Source of the DNA: Paralithodes platypus
Lineage: Eukaryota > Arthropoda > Malacostraca > Decapoda > Lithodidae
Direction: 5' to 3'
NCBI GenBank assembly: GCA_032716605.1
Contig: CM064551.1
Location: forward strand, 47,738,674 to 47,802,673
Length of the DNA: 64,000 nt
Below are positions 63,560 through 64,000 of this stretch, piece after piece. A program made the position numbers and the translations under genes. The first letter of the stretch is position 1. Each line of letters begins with the position of its first letter. The notes beneath the pieces were generated by a model. The model was not told the origin of the DNA. It saw only the letters and a list, made by a program, of their open reading frames with translations, and made no database searches.

Positions 63560-64000
63560 CCCTCTCACCACGGAAGGGCTCTTGAACGCCCATAAAAAAG
63601 CATATAACAGGTACCCGGAAGGCCTCTTGAACGCCCAGTGGTTGAAAGCCTGTGAGCTTCGTGTGCGAGGCGTCGGTCCGACGCATGTAAACAACAGCCG
63701 GCTGGACCGACGCCCCGCATCTCCGGCCACAAGAAGGAGAGCGTCGCTTGTTCGTGTGTGCCTGTATGTTGTTGTCAAGTATCGAAAAGTGGTGTAAAGT
63801 GGCTGTTTTGGCCATAAAGTTATCTCCAATGAAATCATCATCACAGCTCAACCAGTTGACTTAGAGAGCTCTACTTAATGCCATTCTACAGGTAAATAAC
63901 ACAGCTACGCTTGGGGATGCGCGGGAATGCGGGAAGCAGTCTGATTAACGAATATACGGTAGCCTAGCCTAGACGTTTTTCGGCCAAAACACCCGGGTTT
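63560..64000 (-). mobile_element. piggyBac-type MITE 3, inverted copy of 21337-21814
   Basis: Starts CCCTCTCACCACGGAAGG directly after a TTAA (63556-63559) that exists uninterrupted in copy C Gag. It matches 21814 back to about 21375 in reverse complement. The last 40 bp or so and the second TTAA lie beyond the window. The Gag frame runs into it and ends in unrelated residues. Confidence 0.85.

Overview
The window is from a large, repeat-packed eukaryotic genome. I see no host gene, no rRNA, no functional tRNA and nothing prokaryotic. It is one long pile of nested mobile elements: at least six copies of a DIRS-like tyrosine-recombinase retrotransposon, several non-LTR LINEs (CR1-like, L2-like, an RTE-like one, and an endonuclease-RT family), two SINE families, a piggyBac transposon with matching MITEs, a pogo-like element and a Tigger-type MITE, plus tandem arrays. 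DIRS-rich genomes with CR1-like LINEs and many palindromic repeats fit a malacostracan (decapod) crustacean. That is an inference from element content, not a read-out of a marker gene.

Layout. 1-1370: RTE-like LINE relic split by a SINE. 1371-3580: mostly empty, with hairpins and a weak CR1 scrap. 3584-6019: pogo-like element that has lost its catalytic core and carries a G-rich minisatellite. 6022-6450: tRNA-headed SINE. 6475-10478: near-complete CR1 LINE with two long open frames. 10479-12544: a second, rearranged CR1. 12545-19237: DIRS copy B (minus strand), itself split by an L2-like LINE. 19238-20196: CR1 scraps around a perfect 105-bp hairpin. 20255-21855: satellite array with two piggyBac MITEs. 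21856-23618: a broken gene of a poorly characterised family with a PIN/FEN-like motif pattern. 24538-25055: DIRS copy F. 25056-30216: non-coding repeats and a ~135-bp array. 30217-34600: DIRS copy E, split by a LINE. 34601-49168: two DIRS copies (A plus, C minus) joined tail-to-tail as a 14.6-kb imperfect palindrome. 49200-53043: minisatellite and gene-free sequence. 53048-59176: piggyBac with an intact transposase core, split by an intact 998-codon LINE. 59177-63559: DIRS copy D. 63560-64000: another piggyBac MITE, running off the end.

How the parts relate. The DIRS copies encode Gag (Cys-rich, RS-like, Gly/Arg-rich), then RT, RNase H and tyrosine recombinase. Only copy B keeps the recombinase, and every copy is broken, so none looks autonomous. 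The piggyBac transposase at 57313-59109 lies in an element whose left terminus resembles those of the nearby MITEs, making its family a plausible mobiliser of them. The intact LINE frames (7261-10407 and 53609-56605) are the likeliest recently active genes and could have mobilised the SINEs. Nesting gives a relative order, for example piggyBac, then DIRS D, then piggyBac MITE. All family assignments rest on recognised motifs, without database searches.
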